Positions 31,673 through 40,289 are shown, counted from the stretch's first letter. The stretch is 64,000 bases of DNA from Deltaproteobacteria bacterium (GCA_020852955.1 JADYZW010000045.1:22151-86150); one strand, 5' to 3'. Program-made: numbers and translations. The notes: generated from the sequence alone by a model not told the origin.

Positions 31673-34600
31673 CTAGATCCAGCGGGCGGGGCCGTTCTGG
31701 AACCACATGCGGACGCTGTAGCCGTCGCGGCCGATCGGCATGCCGGACCAGAGCGGGTAGAAGTAGACGAGGAGCGCAACCGTCGCCGCCCCGTACGCCA
31801 CCACGACGACGCGGCCTGGCGGCCACTGGAACGTCGGCAGCCGCCGGTAGACGACCGCCGCGCCGTACACGCCGGCGATCGCGGCCCACACCAGCACTCC
31901 CCAGCGCGGGAACGGTCCGATCAGCGTGGGTAGCAACGGAACCAGGAGCGCGACGCCGGCGCCGACCCAGAACCCGTCGTCGGCCGGCGCGCGCCACAGC
32001 ATCCCGAGCGCCATCCCGAGCGCGAGCAGGCTCGCGTAGAGCGACGGGAGGTAGTGGTACTGGAAGAGCGTCCGGCCGATCCACGACCAGACGATGTAGT
32101 GGAGGACGAAGGCGGTGCAGAGAAACACGCTCGCGAAATGGCGCTCGCGGACGCCGCGCGCGAACGCCACCAGGATCGCCGCGAAGCCTCCCCACCAGAG
32201 GATCGGGTTGCCGCCGCCCCAGACGCCGACCACGTGCGACGGATCGTTTGGGACGTCCTTGAAATGGTACCAGACCGGCCGCAGCAGGAACGGCCAGGTG
32301 TACCACTTCGACGAGTACGGGTGGGTCGCGTCGGCGACGGCCGCCTCGTACCCGACGACGTCCTTGAAGTACTTCGGGATGTCCCAGATGCTGTGCCACC
32401 AGCCGAGCCAGTAGTGCGGCAGATAGACCGCGAGGTACATGGCGGCGGCGGCGCAGGTCACGAGCGCGGCCGGCGCGAGCCCGCGCGCCCACGGCTGCCG
32501 GCTGCGGTGCAATCGCTCCGCGTGCACCGAGATGACGGCCAGGAAGAAGACCACCGTCATCCAGGTGAAGGCGGGGATGAAAAGCTTGCTCGCGAGGTTC
32601 AAGCCGAGCGCGATGCCGAGGAGCACCAGGATGCCCGGCCGGCGCTCCAGCGGCGGCGTCCGCAAGTACTGGAACAGCAGGAGATACGAGATCGCCCCGA
32701 AGGTGACGTACCAGATGTCGATCACGGCGATCCGCGAGTCGACGATGAAGAGACCGTCGAACGCGACCGCCGCCGCCGTCACGAACGCCGCGAGGCCGTC
32801 GCCGAGGAGCTTGCGGCCGGTCAGGTACGCGACCCCGACGAGCAGCGTACCGCACACCGCGTTGAAGATGCGGTAGCCGGTCGCCTCGCCGCCGAAGAGC
32901 GCTACGCTGGCGCCGATCGCGAGCTTCGCGAACGGCGGGTGCGGATCCATGAACTCCTTGCCACGGAGATAGTTCTTGCCCTGCTCGACGAAGTAGACCT
33001 CGTCGAAGACGAGCTCGTTCGGCTGCTCGATCTTCCAGAAGCGGAGGCCGGCGGCGACGACGACCAGCAAGAGCGCGAGCGCGAGGTCGCGACGGGTGAT
33101 GCGATAGCGCGCCGCGCCCGCTTCGATCTCCCACTGCGGCAGGGACACCCAGCCCCGCGGCTTCGCCGCGGGGACGTCCCCCGGATCGCGCGCGTCACGG
33201 GCCTTCGCGGGGGCCGCCTTGGCCATCGCCTTCGCGGGCGCGACCTTCGCCGCCGGCGCGCGCGCGGCCGCCGCCGGCGCCGGCGCGGCGGCCGGGCCGG
33301 CCTCGCGCGCCGCGCCGTCGTCGGCGCAGGGCAGCGGCAGGGGCTCGGGCGCCGACCGCGTCATCCGCCAGCCCTCGGCCATCGCCGCCAGGAAGAGCGC
33401 GACGTTGACGATCGAGACCGCGATCCCGAACGGATCGTACTTGTCGAGGAAGACCTCGGAGTTCAACGCCCGCAGGATGTACCAGAGGTTCAGATAGTAG
33501 GTGACGGTGAGCACGCCGAAGAAGGCCCACAGGTGCTTCCGGCGCGGCAAGAGCGGCGCGAGGAAGAGGAGGCACGGAAAGAGGTAGCGCTCGTGCATGC
33601 GCGTCGACAGCATGAAGAAGCCGAGCGGCAAGAGGAACATCAGGTACGCGTACATCTCGGCGTCGCGGCGCCGGTAGACCAGGACGGCGAGGTAGACGAA
33701 GAAGAGCGCCACCAGGACGGTGGCCCACGCCTTGTAGCTCATGAAGAGGAGGACGGCGCTGTCGGACTGCCGGAAGCCGCCGAGGATCGCCATCAGGTTG
33801 AAGGCGTTCACCGACGTCTCCGCGTAGTACGCGGCCCCCTTCTGGTAGTGGGCGGCGAGCCCGAGCGGCTCGACGAAGGGCAGCGTGAGCACCGCCGCCA
33901 CCGCGAGTCCCGTGGCGGCGGCGACGATCGGACGCTCGGGCCGGTCCCAGTTGCCCCGCCACGACGCGAAGAGCGGGAGGAAGATCAACGCCTGCGGCTT
34001 CGTGATGGCGGCGATCATCAGGACGGCCCAGCCGAACGCGATCTGCCCCTCGAAGAGGAGGAGCGCGCCCAGGAAGAGCTCCAGGGTGAAGAGGGAGTCG
34101 GTCTGTCCCCAGATGGCGGAATTGAAGACGACCGCCGGATTCAGCGAGTACGCCAGCACGACGAGCCAGGTCGCGCGCTGGCCGACGCGCGGGCGGAGCA
34201 GCGCGTACAGGAGCGCGCTCGACAGGAAGTCCGCGATCAGGCCCGGCATCTTGATGATGAGGGTCGAGAGCGGCCCCGACGTCGCCAGATGCATCCCCTT
34301 GTAGATGCTGCCGAGCAGCCAGAGGACGTAGAGGTAGCCGGGCGGGTAGTCGCAGAAATAGTTGGGGGCGTAGAAGTCGGCGGGGCCGCGGTCGGCGAGA
34401 CGGAGCGCCCACGCCTTGTAGGTGCCGAGGTCGGTGTCGAAGCCGAAGTGCGGCGCCGCGGCCATCTTGATCGCGAGCAGCGCGAGCAGAAAGGCGAGGA
34501 GCCCGAGCTTCTCCGCCGGGCCGCCCCGATCGCCGCCGCCCGGCGGCGGCCGGAGGTAGTACCAGAGGGCGGCCGTCAGGAGGCCGAGGAGCAGGATCAG

Positions 34601-35215
34601 GGCCCAGAGGCTGAGCGGCGCGAAGCCGCCGCCCCCCGACGCCGGCTGATAGACGTTCTTCGCGTTCGGCGGCGGGCCGGAGACCGCCTCGACGGTGATG
34701 TCGGAGAACCAGGCCTCACCCGTGTTGAGGCTGCTGTACCCTCCGACGCGGAGCGCCAAAACGAGGCGGTCCTGCCATTTCTCGGTCTTCACCCAGAGCT
34801 CGACCGGCTGCCAGCCCTGCGAGCCCTTGAGATCCTGCGAGTTCTGGAACCCTTCCATCAAGGAAAGGTAGGCTCCGATCGCCCCCTGCCCGACGTTCTC
34901 CGTCCGGATCTTGCCGGCGATGTGGTACCAGGTCTCCTCTTTGACGTGCAGATCCTGCACGTAGCGGGCATCGTTGGGCTTGGTGTTGCGAATGCCAGCC
35001 TGCCCGGGCTCGGACCCGCTCGGAGCCTTCCACAGGAACTCCGTCGTGCCCGCGTTGGTGTCCCAGCGGTCGATGCGCCAGTCGGTGGGGGTGCCGGCGG
35101 ATCCCTGCGAGAAGTCGCCGTTCTTGACGAGCTCGGCGCCGGCGACGTCCGCCGCCGCGACGCACCCGATCCACACGAGCGCCGCCGCGCCGAACCATCG
35201 CTTCACGGGTCGCAT
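31673..35215 (-). CDS. Double GT-C fusion: beta-sandwich domain + GT87-like mannosyltransferase + PMT (GT39) domain
   Basis: 1180 aa, about twice the usual length for one GT-C enzyme. After a signal-like N-terminus (ending near 27, VAGAE), about 28-185 is a carbohydrate-binding-like beta-sandwich (LVKNGDFSQGSAGTPTDWRI, WYHIAGKIRTENVG). GT-C part 1 spans about 195-620, with FDTDLGTYKAWALRL and YFCDYPPGYLYVLW, as in GT87/DUF2029 mannosyltransferases. An Ala/Pro/Lys-rich linker (about 640-700) leads to GT-C part 2 (about 715-1180), whose FDEVYFVEQGKNYL has the DE catalytic pair of protein O-mannosyltransferases, with DPHPPFAKLAIG and FDGLFIVDSRIAVID also PMT-like. Expected role: transfer of mannose or another sugar from polyprenol phosphate to exported acceptors. 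The Thr-rich neighbours are candidate acceptors (inference). Confidence 0.87.
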   Translation of the reverse strand: MRPVKRWFGAAALVWIGCVAAADVAGAELVKNGDFSQGSAGTPTDWRIDRWDTNAGTTEFLWKAPSGSEPGQAGIRNTKPNDARYVQDLHVKEETWYHIAGKIRTENVGQGAIGAYLSLMEGFQNSQDLKGSQGWQPVELWVKTEKWQDRLVLALRVGGYSSLNTGEAWFSDITVEAVSGPPPNAKNVYQPASGGGGFAPLSLWALILLLGLLTAALWYYLRPPPGGGDRGGPAEKLGLLAFLLALLAIKMAAAPHFGFDTDLGTYKAWALRLADRGPADFYAPNYFCDYPPGYLYVLWLLGSIYKGMHLATSGPLSTLIIKMPGLIADFLSSALLYALLRPRVGQRATWLVVLAYSLNPAVVFNSAIWGQTDSLFTLELFLGALLLFEGQIAFGWAVLMIAAITKPQALIFLPLFASWRGNWDRPERPIVAAATGLAVAAVLTLPFVEPLGLAAHYQKGAAYYAETSVNAFNLMAILGGFRQSDSAVLLFMSYKAWATVLVALFFVYLAVLVYRRRDAEMYAYLMFLLPLGFFMLSTRMHERYLFPCLLFLAPLLPRRKHLWAFFGVLTVTYYLNLWYILRALNSEVFLDKYDPFGIAVSIVNVALFLAAMAEGWRMTRSAPEPLPLPCADDGAAREAGPAAAPAPAAAARAPAAKVAPAKAMAKAAPAKARDARDPGDVPAAKPRGWVSLPQWEIEAGAARYRITRRDLALALLLVVVAAGLRFWKIEQPNELVFDEVYFVEQGKNYLRGKEFMDPHPPFAKLAIGASVALFGGEATGYRIFNAVCGTLLVGVAYLTGRKLLGDGLAAFVTAAAVAFDGLFIVDSRIAVIDIWYVTFGAISYLLLFQYLRTPPLERRPGILVLLGIALGLNLASKLFIPAFTWMTVVFFLAVISVHAERLHRSRQPWARGLAPAALVTCAAAAMYLAVYLPHYWLGWWHSIWDIPKYFKDVVGYEAAVADATHPYSSKWYTWPFLLRPVWYHFKDVPNDPSHVVGVWGGGNPILWWGGFAAILVAFARGVRERHFASVFLCTAFVLHYIVWSWIGRTLFQYHYLPSLYASLLALGMALGMLWRAPADDGFWVGAGVALLVPLLPTLIGPFPRWGVLVWAAIAGVYGAAVVYRRLPTFQWPPGRVVVVAYGAATVALLVYFYPLWSGMPIGRDGYSVRMWFQNGPARWI

Positions 35216-35364
35216 GCGGGGCGAGTCTTAAGCACAGGGCATTCCAAATTGAAAGAAAGGCGGACGACGTCCGCCCCGGAAGACTTCGTACGCCGCACGG
35301 ACGATCCGCGTTGTCTCGGCCGGCCGGTGGACGCCATACTTCGAGCAAGGGCGCGTGCCGTTCC

Positions 35365-35394
35365 TTGACAGAAAAATCGCCTATTTGCTATCGA
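35365..35394 (+). promoter_or_regulatory. Promoter of Cys-rich family gene F
   Basis: TTGACA (35365-35370) - N18 - TATCGA (35389-35394), then a 49-nt gap to the ATG at 35444 containing AAGGAGGAG. On the opposite strand of this spacer TTCAAT - N17 - TAAGAC ends 9 nt before the ATG of the PMT fusion (35215), so the region is a divergent promoter pair. Confidence 0.65.
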
Positions 35395-35443
35395 GCCCCG
35401 CACGCCAACGGAGTGGTCAACCCCCTCAAGGAGGAGAGTTTTC

Positions 35444-36682
35444 ATGAGAACACGGACGAGCTTTCTCGCGCTCGCCATGGTCGCGGCGCTGGCCATCGCG
35501 GGTTGTGGTGACGACAACAACGACAACGACAATCCGCCCACCGGACCAACCCGCACGACCACGACCTCGCCGCAGCCACCGACGGTGACGCCCACGCCCA
35601 TCGACGAGCCGACGGTGACGCCGACCGAAGGCGGCGTCGACGAGACCCCGACGCCGACACCCACGTCGACGGCGACGGAACAAGTCTGCGAAGGCACCGC
35701 GCTCACGGCGACCGTGACGAGCCTCGCCGGCTCCGACCTCGACACGGGCTGGACCGGCATCGCGCACGACTCGGTCGCGACCCGCGAAGCCAAGGTCACC
35801 ACCAACCTCGACTGCCCCGACGGCGTGACCTGCACCGTCGACGGCTCGGCACTCGTCGGCACGACCTTCGGATCGCCGCTCCCGCTCTCGTCGGGCGGCG
35901 TCTCCTCCTGCGTCATCAACCAGTTCCGCGAGGGGATCACCGGCACCTACAACTGCGAGAGCGGGTGCGCCGAGAGCAGCGTGAAGCTCCTCTCGAAGGT
36001 GTACCTGGTGGTCGATCAGAACAAGCCCTGCCCGCCTTGCGTCGGCGATCCGACGCCGAACGACGGCGTGAAGGGCGGCACCTGCGACGGCGGCAAGACG
36101 CCGGGCGCGGCGTGCGACGTCGGCGGCATCAGCGACCTCTTCCAGAACGCCGGCGGCGCGCCGCCCGACGCCGGCAGCACCTCGAACGACTGCGAGCCGA
36201 ACGGCAGCCCCGTCGGCAACCTGAACATCGACCTGAACCCGCTCACCACGGGCACGGTCTCGGTGGACGCGAACGTCGGCTGCCTCAACTCGACGTTCGG
36301 GGCCACGTGCTACTGCCCGGGGCAGGTGCAGCCGAACTCCTGCATCAACCCGAACGGCGTCTGCCCGGCGAGCGGCTTCTGCGAGAACAACCCGCCGATC
36401 GGCGTCTGCTCGGGACAGCCGTTCCGGCAGTGCTTCCTCACCAGCGCGCCGACCGCCGATTGCGAGGACCTCTCGCCCGGCGCCGGCACCTGCGAGTCGC
36501 AGCTCCAGCCGTGCTTCGGCACGACCATCTCGCGGACGGGCGAGTGCGGCACGCAGCAGGGCGTGCTCGCCTCGATCTTCTGCATCCCGGCGACGCAGGC
36601 CGCCGCCATCAACACGGTGGCCGGTCTGCCGGGTCCGGGTGCGGCGCTGATCCCGGCGTCGCAGGTCCGTACCCCGCGTTAG
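35444..36682 (+). CDS. Cys-rich LDxGWTG-family lipoprotein F (minimal form)
   Basis: 412 aa, the shortest complete member. A lipoprotein signal ends at LAIAGC (Cys21). GDDNNDNDN leads to a Thr/Pro linker (about 30-82). The shared domain then begins with SDLDTGWTGIAHD near 97, TFGSPLPLSSGGVSSCVIN, PCPPCVGDPTPNDGVKGGTC, STSNDCEP in place of SLDCPP, and ends FCIPATQAAAINTVAGLPGPG. There is no helical Cys module and no GGxNDG repeat, so it defines the core: lipid anchor, linker, domain. Divergent from the PMT fusion gene and followed by a hairpin terminator. Function unknown. Confidence 0.88.
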   Translation: MRTRTSFLALAMVAALAIAGCGDDNNDNDNPPTGPTRTTTTSPQPPTVTPTPIDEPTVTPTEGGVDETPTPTPTSTATEQVCEGTALTATVTSLAGSDLDTGWTGIAHDSVATREAKVTTNLDCPDGVTCTVDGSALVGTTFGSPLPLSSGGVSSCVINQFREGITGTYNCESGCAESSVKLLSKVYLVVDQNKPCPPCVGDPTPNDGVKGGTCDGGKTPGAACDVGGISDLFQNAGGAPPDAGSTSNDCEPNGSPVGNLNIDLNPLTTGTVSVDANVGCLNSTFGATCYCPGQVQPNSCINPNGVCPASGFCENNPPIGVCSGQPFRQCFLTSAPTADCEDLSPGAGTCESQLQPCFGTTISRTGECGTQQGVLASIFCIPATQAAAINTVAGLPGPGAALIPASQVRTPR

Positions 36683-36708
36683 TCGGGTAGTCTTCGTTCC
36701 ACGGTTCC

Positions 36709-36737
36709 GGGGGTGCCCGCACGATGCGGGCACCCCC
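36709..36737 (+). terminator. Terminator hairpin after gene F
   Basis: GGGGGTGCCCGC (36709-36720), loop ACGAT, GCGGGCACCCCC (36726-36737). A 12-bp perfect GC stem without a T-run, 27 nt after the stop. Confidence 0.75.
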
Positions 36738-36797
36738 TCCCGGCACCTCACATCGGAAGTAGCGCTCGGCTCTCGAGCCACGTGCAAGGAGGCGGTC

Positions 36798-38573
36798 ATG
36801 ACGGGATTCGGTCAGACCTGGCGCTGCGCGGTTGCTGTAGCAGCGCTCGCCCTGGTCAGCGCGTCGCCGGCATCGGCGACGATGAAGTACGGTCCGCTCG
36901 AGCTCTCGGGCAATCTGCAGTCGCAGAACATCGTGCGACATCCCGACGTGGACGAGTACCATTTCGTCCAGCAACGGAACACGTTCCGCGCCCGCGTCGA
37001 CTGGAACTGGGTCGACCGTGGCAAGTGGATCGACCGCATCCAGCTTCCCTTCATCGAAAGCTCGAAGTTCTTCCTGCTGTATCGCGGCGTCTACGACAGC
37101 ATCTACGACTACGAGCCGACCTTTCGCGAGCGCGACTTCCGGGGCCGGAAGCCGGGCCGCGCCGCCGTCCGCGACCTGAACGACATGTCGAAGGGCGCGC
37201 GCGACGCCGTCAAGTTCGAGAACCAGCTCCGCGAGGCCTACATCGACCTCAAGCTCGCCGACGCGCCGCTCAGCTTCCGCCTCGGCAAGCAGCAGATCAT
37301 CTGGGGCGAGGCGGACGACTTCCGCATGCTCGACCGCGCGAACCCGCTCGACACCTCGTGGCACTTCATCATGGAGATCCCGCCGCCGTCCTTCGGGTGG
37401 GACGACCTCCGCATCCCGCTCTGGATGGCGAAGGGCCTCTGGGACATCGGCAATATCGGCAAGGTCTCGAACGTCTTCCTCGAGGCCTACTGGAACCCCG
37501 GCGACTGGCGGCCGGTGAAGGTGAGCTACCTGCCGCGGCCCTGGGGCCTGCGCATCCAGAACCCGCTGTTCAACCGCGAGGACGGCGCCTTCCTGGCTCC
37601 GTTCCGCAACCCGACGACGGGCGGCCCGCTCGAGCGCCTGATGAAGGGCTCGGCGCTCTTCAAGCAGGGCGACTACGACCGCAACCCGGTCGACAACAGC
37701 CAGGTCGGCGTGCGCTTCTCGGGTGTCTTCCCGAACGGCTTGCAGCTCGGCCTGCACTACTTCTACCAGCGCTGGTCCGGCGACGACGGCTCGCCCTTCT
37801 CGCCCGTCCGCGGCATCACGCCGACCCCGGAAGGCCAGGTCCGGACCCAACAGCTCCTCGCGAAGGGCACCCTCCCCGTCGAGTACATCACGCCCTACAT
37901 CCACACCGTCGGCATCTCGGCGAACTACTTCGAGGGCGACTGGACGCAGGCGATCTTCCGCCTGGAGACCGTCTACGACTTCGGCATCTACATGCTCGAC
38001 CGCGACAAGGAGACGACCTTCGCGCCGCTCCTTCCCGGCACCACGCGCAAGGACATGTGGAAGGGCATGATCGCCTTCGATCGGCCGACGTGGATCCGCT
38101 CGCTCAACAAGAAGACCACGTTCTTCATCACGGGCCAGTGGTTCCTGCACCACATCATGCACAACGAGGACTCGCTCACCTCGGCGCTCGACCTGCCGAC
38201 GGCCGGCGCGCGCTCGCGCCCGTACTGCGGCTCGCCGTCCGACCAGCCGTGCAACGACCCCACCGGCAACGGCAGCTTCCGCGACGACGTGCGGAGCTGG
38301 GAGTCGCTGATTACGCTCGCGATCTTCACCTTCTACAAGGGCGGATCGGTCGTGCCGCTGCTCGGCATGATCTACGATCCGGTCAACTCGAACAGCCTCT
38401 ACCCGTTCTGGAACGTCGACTGGGTGGTGACGCCGAACTTCATCGTGAACCTGACCCAGCGCTACTTCATCCCCGGCCAGAGCGACGTCCAGAAGGGCGT
38501 GTTCGATCCGTGGCTCCTCGGGACGCAACGCGGTCGTTCGGAGACGGCGCTGCGGCTGACCTACCAGTTCTGA
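36798..38573 (+). CDS. Outer-membrane beta-barrel protein, DUF1302-like
   Basis: 591 aa with a signal peptide (ends near 27, ASPASA) behind a CAAGGAGG ribosome site. Alternating hydrophobic strands and a C-terminal ETALRLTYQF ending in Phe mark a Gram-negative outer-membrane barrel. LELSGNLQSQNIVRHPDVDE, FRLGKQQIIWGEADDFRMLD and ANPLDTSW match the DUF1302 family (KxQIxWGExD region). DUF1302 proteins often co-occur with DUF1329 proteins and RND exporters; none is adjacent here. Porin or lipid-export channel roles are both possible. Two strong hairpins follow. Confidence 0.85.
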   Translation: MTGFGQTWRCAVAVAALALVSASPASATMKYGPLELSGNLQSQNIVRHPDVDEYHFVQQRNTFRARVDWNWVDRGKWIDRIQLPFIESSKFFLLYRGVYDSIYDYEPTFRERDFRGRKPGRAAVRDLNDMSKGARDAVKFENQLREAYIDLKLADAPLSFRLGKQQIIWGEADDFRMLDRANPLDTSWHFIMEIPPPSFGWDDLRIPLWMAKGLWDIGNIGKVSNVFLEAYWNPGDWRPVKVSYLPRPWGLRIQNPLFNREDGAFLAPFRNPTTGGPLERLMKGSALFKQGDYDRNPVDNSQVGVRFSGVFPNGLQLGLHYFYQRWSGDDGSPFSPVRGITPTPEGQVRTQQLLAKGTLPVEYITPYIHTVGISANYFEGDWTQAIFRLETVYDFGIYMLDRDKETTFAPLLPGTTRKDMWKGMIAFDRPTWIRSLNKKTTFFITGQWFLHHIMHNEDSLTSALDLPTAGARSRPYCGSPSDQPCNDPTGNGSFRDDVRSWESLITLAIFTFYKGGSVVPLLGMIYDPVNSNSLYPFWNVDWVVTPNFIVNLTQRYFIPGQSDVQKGVFDPWLLGTQRGRSETALRLTYQF

Positions 38574-38575
38574 AC

Positions 38576-38646
38576 CGTACGGGCGCGCGCCGCGCGCCCG
38601 TACGACGCCTCGCGAGGGGGAGCGCCCGGGCCGGCGCTCCCCCTCG
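38576..38646 (+). terminator. Tandem terminator hairpins after the barrel gene
   Basis: Two consecutive perfect inverted repeats: CGTACGGGCGCGCG / CGCGCGCCCGTACG (38576-38604, essentially no loop) and CGAGGGGGAGCGCC / GGCGCTCCCCCTCG (38613-38646, 6-nt loop). Neither has a T-run. Confidence 0.7.
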
Positions 38647-38679
38647 TGCGTTCCGGGCGCGCGCGCCGCGCACGCTCAA

Positions 38680-38708
38680 TTGAAACCCCTTCGCCCCGTC
38701 GATAAGAT
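38680..38708 (+). promoter_or_regulatory. Putative near-leaderless promoter of the VKOR-DsbA gene
   Basis: TTGAAA (38680-38685) - N17 - TAAGAT (38703-38708). The -10 ends 9 nt before the ATG at 38718, leaving little or no leader; no ribosome site is visible. Confidence 0.65.
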
Positions 38709-38717
38709 GCCCCGCTC

Positions 38718-39989
38718 ATGGCCGGCAAGGGGGCGACGCAGCAGAGAAATTCCGGGCGTCGCCGCGGCGGACCGACGCCGGTCCCGGCGCACCCGCGAGC
38801 CCACGCGGGGCGCACCGTCGCCCTCGAGCGCGTCCTCTGGATCCTGATCGGGCTCTCGGCCGCGGTCACCCTCGTCCAGCTCTTCCTGCACGCGCGGCTC
38901 GCGGCGACCCACGGCTCGTACACGAGCTTCTGCCACGTCAACTCGACGGTGAACTGCGACGCCGTGCTGATGAGCCCGTACAGCGTGCTGCTCGGCGTCC
39001 CCATGGCCGCCTGGGGCCTGCTGAGCTGCGCGACGCTCGCCGTGCTCCTGTATCGGCGCGGGCGTTCGGTCGGCGACGCGCGCGCCCGCGCGAGCCTCGC
39101 GGCGCTCGGGCTCGCGCTCTGGAACGTGGCCGTCTCGGCCTACATGGCGGGCCTCTCGACGTTCGCGATCGGCGCCTTCTGCCTCCTCTGCGCGGCGATG
39201 TACCTGCTCGTGACCGCGACCGCCGTCCTCGTGTGGCGCCTCGTCCGCGTCGACCTGGCTCCGAGCGGCCGGCCCGTCCTCACCCCGCAACGCGCGCTCG
39301 GCGGCGGCGGGGCCATCGTGGCGGGCGTCGCCGCGATCGCCGCCCTGCACTTCGCGGCGCGCCCGATCTCGGGTGCGACCATGACGGCCGAGGACGTGAA
39401 GGCGCGCGACCGCGAATTCTTCGACTGGTACACGACCCGGCCCACCACGAAGGACCTCCCGCCGAGCACGCACAGCAAAGGACCCGCGGACGCCGCGCTC
39501 ACCATCATCGAATTCTCCGACTTCGAGTGCCCGGCCTGCGCCATGGCGTTTCGCGACCTCCACGAGCTCGCCGACCGCCATCCGGATCTCGTGCGGATCG
39601 TGTTCCACCATTTCCCGCTCGATTCCGAGTGCAACCCGAACGTGACCACCCGCATGCACCGTCTCGCGTGCCAGGCGGCGATCGCCGCCGAATGCGCCGC
39701 GCGCGGCGGCAAGTTCTGGGAGTACCACGACCTGCTCTTCCGCGCGCAGGACAAGCTCGGACGCGAGGATCTGGTCGCGAAGGCGGTCGGCCTCGGCATC
39801 CCCGCCGACCAGTTCGCCGCCTGCCTCGACGACCCCTCGGCGCGCGCGCGCGTCCTCGCCGACGCGAACGCGGGGGGCAAGCTCGGCGTGAAGTCCACTC
39901 CGACCATGGTTATCAACGGTCGGACCGTCGAAGGGGCGCTCGAGCGCAGCCGCTACGAATACGTGATCGCCCTCGAGCGCCGCGACTGA
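38718..39989 (+). CDS. VKOR-DsbA fusion, disulfide-bond formation enzyme
   Basis: 423 aa. After a basic head (1-35) the VKOR domain (about 38-185) has FCHVNSTVNCDAVLMSPYS (loop Cys pair), a helix GVPMAAWGLLSCATLAVLL, and AFCLLCAAMYLL carrying the CxxC redox motif that passes electrons to quinone. A fifth membrane helix (about 193-215) leads to a DsbA/thioredoxin domain (about 255-420) with IEFSDFECPACAMAF (active site CPAC) and STPTMVINGRTVEGA (cis-Pro). In bacteria lacking DsbB such fusions oxidise exported proteins and re-oxidise themselves through quinone. It lies about 2 kb downstream of the last Cys-rich family gene. Full length and with all key Cys visible. Confidence 0.93.
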   Translation: MAGKGATQQRNSGRRRGGPTPVPAHPRAHAGRTVALERVLWILIGLSAAVTLVQLFLHARLAATHGSYTSFCHVNSTVNCDAVLMSPYSVLLGVPMAAWGLLSCATLAVLLYRRGRSVGDARARASLAALGLALWNVAVSAYMAGLSTFAIGAFCLLCAAMYLLVTATAVLVWRLVRVDLAPSGRPVLTPQRALGGGGAIVAGVAAIAALHFAARPISGATMTAEDVKARDREFFDWYTTRPTTKDLPPSTHSKGPADAALTIIEFSDFECPACAMAFRDLHELADRHPDLVRIVFHHFPLDSECNPNVTTRMHRLACQAAIAAECAARGGKFWEYHDLLFRAQDKLGREDLVAKAVGLGIPADQFAACLDDPSARARVLADANAGGKLGVKSTPTMVINGRTVEGALERSRYEYVIALERRD

Positions 39990-40013
39990 CCCGAACCAGC
40001 GAAAGGACCCGTC

Positions 40014-40289
40014 ATGGAACTCACCGAAGAGATGCGCTACCGGCTGTGCTACCTCACGCTGCGCCTCGCCCTCGATCAGAAGCTCGAACGCGACTGGGGC
40101 AAGAGCGACTGCGGCGGCGTGCTCGCCTTCCTCGACCTCATGTCCGGCACGCATCTCGCCGAGGAGCAGAAGGCCGGCGATGGCCGCCAGTACGTCAGCC
40201 AGCGCGAGAAGCTCGAGGACTTCCTCGACGCGGAGTACGGAGAAGAGGTCCTGGCGGTTGTCCAGCGCGCCATCAACGAGATCGTCTGA
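40014..40289 (+). CDS. Small conserved-looking protein of unknown function
   Basis: 91 aa: MELTEEMRYRLCYLTLRL, then a Cys/Gly turn (SDCGGVLAFLDLM) and a charged helical end (EEVLAVVQRAINEIV). AAAGGACCC lies before the ATG. Predicted soluble and helical, with no signal peptide. Transcription probably continues from the VKOR-DsbA gene 24 bp upstream. I do not recognise a family. Confidence 0.7.
   Translation: MELTEEMRYRLCYLTLRLALDQKLERDWGKSDCGGVLAFLDLMSGTHLAEEQKAGDGRQYVSQREKLEDFLDAEYGEEVLAVVQRAINEIV

Noticed and set aside
32054..35368. 1104-aa plus-strand open frame opposite the PMT fusion
   Set aside because: Arg/Glu-rich low-complexity antisense frame; the minus strand encodes recognisable GT-C motifs.
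14933..36682. C-terminal sorting tail (PEP-CTERM, MYXO-CTERM or similar) on the Cys-rich proteins
   Set aside because: No C-terminal hydrophobic helix plus basic cluster in any of the six; all end just after the AGLPGPG block.
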